Shown piece after piece: positions 60,401 through 64,000 of a stretch of 64,000 bases of DNA. This DNA comes from Caenorhabditis remanei (Eukaryota; Nematoda; Chromadorea; Rhabditida; Rhabditidae). Position numbers and translations under genes: made by a program. Position 1 is the stretch's first letter; every line of letters begins with the position of its first letter. The stretch covers positions 16,926,001 through 16,990,000 of the forward strand of contig NC_071331.1 in assembly GCF_010183535.1 (NCBI RefSeq), in the 5' to 3' direction. Below the pieces are notes generated by a model, which searched no databases, was not told the DNA's origin, and was given only the letters and a program-made list of their open reading frames with translations.

Positions 60401-62349
60401 CGGTTTCGAGCTCCCCGACACGGACAACCAATTGAGTTTTTTCCGACTAAAAATGAAATTAATAAAACATATCAAGAAATAAAGCTCACCTCTCTTTGCT
60501 TCATAGCTTCAATGAACTCTCTTTGTTCGTCCAAAGCCTTTTGTCTATTCTCATCTTTCAACGCGATTTGATTCTCCAAATCGTCCAATTCAGCTTGTAA
60601 TTCCGGAAGTCGTTCGGCATCATAGACCGTGTCATCTGAAGATGGAAGACATGTTGCCGTCTCGTCTTGATCTTCTTCTGGGAGAGCCGTCAGTTCTTCG
60701 GAATCAATTAATTGTTGTACAGAGCGTACTAGTTCATCCGAATCTATCATTTCTTCATTATGGAGAGTGTTCCGGACATCTGTTATCACTGTCGACAATT
60801 TCATTTTTTCAGCTTCGAGACGGGCGTTTTTCTGAGCGAGATGATTCTGAAAGAAAAGCAATATTATGGTGAACCAAGAAAAACTTGTCAACCTATGTTT
60901 CGTTAGAAAACACAGAAATACCGGAAAAAAGAGAAAAAAAACTTACGATTCGAATGATGCACTCTGATTGCTTGATCGTTCGTTCTCGTAACTCTTCCGT
61001 TTTTCGTGAAATTTCATCTTTCAACAACACAATCTCCTCTGAGTTCGCCACATCACTATACTTGACGTCCGAAGGAGCTATTCCTTGTTTCAAATCTGAC
61101 ACCTCTTGCTGGAGACGTTTGATTTGGGCATGAAGAACTGCAATCTCTTCAGCTTTCGGATTTTTGTTGACAATTGGTTTGTTCTTGATTTGCTTGGCTC
61201 TGTCCGCATAGCGTAGAGTGTTCAAAGTTTCTTGAGAGTTGGTATCAGCCGGAGAGATACATGCAAGAAAGACGGTGTAAGAATTACCTCCAAGTGAATC
61301 TTGGAGTACACGCGTAATCACTGAATTTCGGTATGGAATGTGTTTTTGCTTCGTAGCAAGAGCAGCGATGACTTGTGAAAGAATGAGAAGACCCGCATTG
61401 ATGTTGATTCCTTCTCTCATTCGATTTCCTTCCGCTTCCGTTTTTTTAAGGCGTTCTGACCCAGCCAGATCGACGAGCTGCAGTTTAGCCGAAAAAGCAC
61501 TGTCACTATCAGGCGTGGCAGTTTTTTCAACAAAAACGGTGAACACAGCATGAGATCTACTCGACATTGCATTCATTGCTGTCTCTGCTTTCGTACGATA
61601 ATGACATCCAGTTGCCAATTGTTTCAGTGCACCCTTCAAGTCGATCACCGGAACAGCAGTCAAATTGACGATTGTGCAGTTCTTCTCATCTCCATGAACA
61701 TTTAACTTCACTTTGTCAGCTCGGAGAAGATCGTAGACATTGTCACCATAAACCTCGAACATGGAAACGGTAACAGTGAATGCCTCTGGAGCTTCCGTAG
61801 CCATGATGCGTTGGAATAGCGCATGTACGAGACGAGGGATGATTCCACGGCGCATTTCATCGGTTCCATCGTTGTCCTCCGTTCCCATTGTGTACGTTTT
61901 ACCACTCCCAGTTTGTCCATAAGCGAGAATAGTTGCATTGAAACCTGAGAAAGCATTTAAGTGCGAAGTTTGTAAACCAAAAATTACCTGCAAATATGCG
62001 ATCGAGAAGGGGAAGAGCAGTTTTTTCGTAAACGGTCTCTTGATCAACAGTGTCTGAGAATACAGAATCATAGGCAAATGTCGCTGATTCATTGATCACT
62101 AGCTGTAAAGCAAAGAATATTTTTAACGACCTGGAAATACTGGGAACTCAAGCAGAATAATTTTATAATAGTTAGTACAGGTTCAGAATATTCATAAAGT
62201 ATTTTTTGTACGATATGGAAAACCAAAATACGAACCTGTCCTGTATTTTCGAAAAAATCCACACATCGACGAGCTCCTTCTTTGTTTTCTCGCGCGTTCA
62301 TGGGCCGAGCACGGACCACAACCCTAAGCGATGTTTCAGATGCGCTCAT
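57423..62349 (-). CDS. Kinesin-4 family motor (KIF4-like)
   Basis: Twelve minus-strand exons (62349-62236, 62102-61988, 61944-60947, 60846-60490, 60446-60024, 59931-59833, 59457-59317, 59178-59005, 58889-58461, 58413-58294, 58047-57839, 57699-57423) give 1151 residues. The motor domain is N-terminal (about 8-350): P-loop GQTGSGKT near 85-92, switch I SSRSH, switch II VDLAGSERLKKT, then the kinesin-4-like MREGININAGLLILSQVIAAL. A long coiled coil follows (about 355-800, Glu/Lys/Arg/Gln-rich), then an acidic segment and a basic/acidic tail. Kinesin-4 motors are plus-end directed, suppress microtubule growth and, as chromokinesins, act in spindle and chromosome positioning. C. elegans has two close members, klp-19 (chromosome III) and klp-10 (chromosome IV); the chromosome IV neighbours favour klp-10, but this is inference. 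Nothing looks broken. Confidence 0.9.
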
Positions 62350-63226
62350 TTCAGCTGGTTAGAATAGTTAATATTTAGGAAACGTTCCAAAAAACTTGAA
62401 GAATGAAGAAAAAACCGCCGGTCGTTTTTGAATTTATAATTTTCCCGCCCATGAAAACCGGGGGGTACGCAAACAGTAGAGTTCACGCGCAATTGCTGAA
62501 ATCTTATGGGCCTGTTCACAAATTAGCTAAAAAAACCCAAACAAAATACTTTTTTTGCTTTTATTGATACCTTGTGAATAGACCCATTACGATTTTTGCC
62601 TGCTACTTGGTTTAAGAACTGTGCGAATAAAAACTGTGCTGTTTAAGAACTGGTTTTTGACGGTTTTCAAAAACCTTAAGCGGAAATGTGACCATTGTTT
62701 ATCGAAAACTGTATTTAAATACTGTTTAAAATACAGTAAAACAGAAAGGAAAACTTATCAAAATCAATGAGAAATAACATAAATCAACGAACACCTAGAG
62801 AGATCTATTAAAAAGGACATTCAGCAGGTCCCAATCGGTCAGGTTAGGCAGGACTGGGACATTTATACGGTTTTTCGAATACGGGAAGATATGATATTTG
62901 CAGTGAGGATAAACTGTGAAAAATAAATAATATATAATGCCTTTATTCAACAAGGAAGAAAACAAATGCAGATACTAATACAAAAAACATATTCATCTCA
63001 ACATGGATGAATAGCAACAGATTCTATAGCTCAACAAAAAAGCCAATTCCAAATACATTGAAACCCGACTGAAAGATTTTACCGGTCCCAATGGGAACTG
63101 AAAATTCTCGTCAGAAAATAGTTGAACCTCTTGTTACCTGGAGACATCAAAACGTTGTCATAAAAACAAATAAAACAAATGAAGCAAGACAATAAAATGT
63201 CCTATGAAAAACACAGAAAACAAGAA
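62350..63226. other. Intergenic region between kinesin and F-box-type gene
   Basis: Promoter side of the kinesin gene and 3' side of the FBA_2-type gene. Apart from the short inverted-repeat element at 62507-62586, I see no feature; open frames are very short. Confidence 0.5.
62507..62586. repeat. Short inverted-repeat (MITE-like) element
   Basis: The ends TGGGCCTGTTCACAA and TTGTGAATAGACCCA are reverse complements except for two G/T-type differences, about 80 bases apart. The interior is A-rich then T-rich and can also pair (AAAAAACCC / TTTTTTGC). This is the shape of a small non-autonomous DNA element. Copy number in the genome is unknown. Confidence 0.5.
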
Positions 63227-64000
63227 TCATATACTAGAAACTCCTTTGGCATCTGGCCAGACCATCATTTTGAAACCCTTTGGGTTTAAAATGATAGTGG
63301 CTGATATTCCGTCGCTTCTAGAAATATCGAGCCCGCCGGAAAAAACAATTGCCTCGTGATTGTCGCTGAAAGGAAATAAAAATAGTCCGAGGTGAGCTAC
63401 GTGAAGAAGAAGAACTTACATAGAATAGGATCTTTTGAATGTTATTGGGTGTTCTTCCACATTGATGTCAATGAAAACATCTCTCTTATTCAAGTTCCCC
63501 AATACATCGCAACTAAAATATTTTGTCCGTAAATAAGCTCCACTTACCCATTCTTTCATAAAACAGTTAAAATTTCCAGAATTGAAAGTGGACTTAAGCA
63601 AGCAAACTATTCTTGCATTCAAAGTCGACAAACTGTGCATTGTAAGATGTTGACTGTGGTAGATCGAAACGAAATTCAAATCGGATGGAAAAGAATTCCG
63701 TAATTTCTCAAAATCGAACTGGGAGTAAATCCATAAATTGTTAGTAACATTGAAATTATCCAAAATGTAATATTTTTTTTAAAGTCATCTTCCAAATCAT
63801 GCTCGAGTGTAAGGTTTTTCACTGGAAACAGTTTCTTGTTATTGTAAATCTGAGTACTGAAAAGTTCTTACACTGATTAACTGCATGAGATTTCAACCAC
63901 ACTACTATATCATTGAAGTATGGAAAAAACGATTTGTTCATAAAAATTGATAAATTTGGCTTATTCAGCATTCCAAGGAAAAAGTTTCCAAGAATTTTAA
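63227..64000 (-). pseudogene. FBA_2/F-box-B-type gene, partial, apparent frameshift
   Basis: The 3' part of a minus-strand gene that runs off the right edge. Exons read 64000-63872, 63821 to about 63420, and 63365-63227 (stop at 63227). Features of the F-box-associated FBA_2 domain are clear: SLSTLNARIV, then N-x-F-M-K-x-W-x-x-G (NCFMKEWVSG), and the end GLDISRSDGISATI with FKMMVWP. Within the middle exon the frame changes at an A8 run (63773-63780 on the + strand): upstream reads LEHDLEDDFKK, downstream reads LDNFNVTNNLWIYSQF in another frame. One extra A would join them. It may be a pseudogene, common in this fast-evolving family, or an assembly error in a homopolymer. The F-box itself would lie beyond the window. 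Confidence 0.65.

Noticed and set aside
1..64000. Search by eye for CRISPR arrays, tRNA, rRNA, SL RNA and known worm microRNAs
   Set aside because: None was recognised; a covariance-model scan would be needed to exclude small or diverged RNA genes.

Overview
The window is a piece of a Caenorhabditis-type nematode chromosome. The signs are AT-rich sequence, dense genes with many ~45-60 bp introns, TTTTCAG-type acceptors, GTAAGT/GTGAGT donors, SL-like acceptors just before start codons, and nematode-specific families (vitellogenin, supplementary nuclear receptors, OCR TRPV channel, FBA_2 proteins). Several genes match members of two neighbouring C. elegans chromosome IV cosmids as I remember them: nucl-1 (K07H8.10), a STAR protein like K07H8.9, vit-6 (K07H8.6), nhr-66 (T09A12.4), a glutathione peroxidase like T09A12.2 and ocr-2 (T09A12.3). 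The window is therefore probably the orthologous region of another Caenorhabditis species; I cannot name the species. All exon models were built by hand from splice signals and phase agreement, not from transcripts.

Left part (0.6-17.7 kb, all + strand): nucleolin-like nucl-1, a GC-rich repeat-like patch, a STAR/KH RNA-binding protein, a 7 kb gene-poor stretch with candidate micro-exons, a small basic orphan protein, a predicted secreted protein with an FBA_2-like domain, and a carbohydrate sulfotransferase-like gene with an apparent 2-base frameshift. Then vit-6 (minus, 18.0-23.2 kb), a complete yolk-protein gene with a TATA box, one VPE2 and two VPE1 sites.

Middle (23.4-34 kb): about 10 kb in which I support no gene. 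It is followed by a long nuclear receptor gene (34.0-41.8 kb) with a 3.7 kb intron and two possible starts. Then come the ER protein RAMP4/SERP1, a secreted glutathione peroxidase (both minus), an orphan multi-pass membrane protein (+), a small single-pass protein (minus), and a 548 bp near-perfect palindrome packed with a short tandem motif.

Right part (48-64 kb): ocr-2 TRPV channel (+), tail to tail with a 933-residue mosaic trypsin-like protease (minus; SRCR, C-type lectin, kringle, LDLa, PAN, SRCR, LDLa, SRCR, trypsin) that carries a small + strand gene inside one intron; a kinesin-4 motor (minus); a short inverted-repeat element; and the 3' part of an FBA_2/F-box-type gene with an apparent homopolymer frameshift, running off the right edge. 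The genes do not form one pathway; they are a normal syntenic block of unrelated worm genes. The possible exception is gpx then RAMP4, spaced like a two-gene operon.
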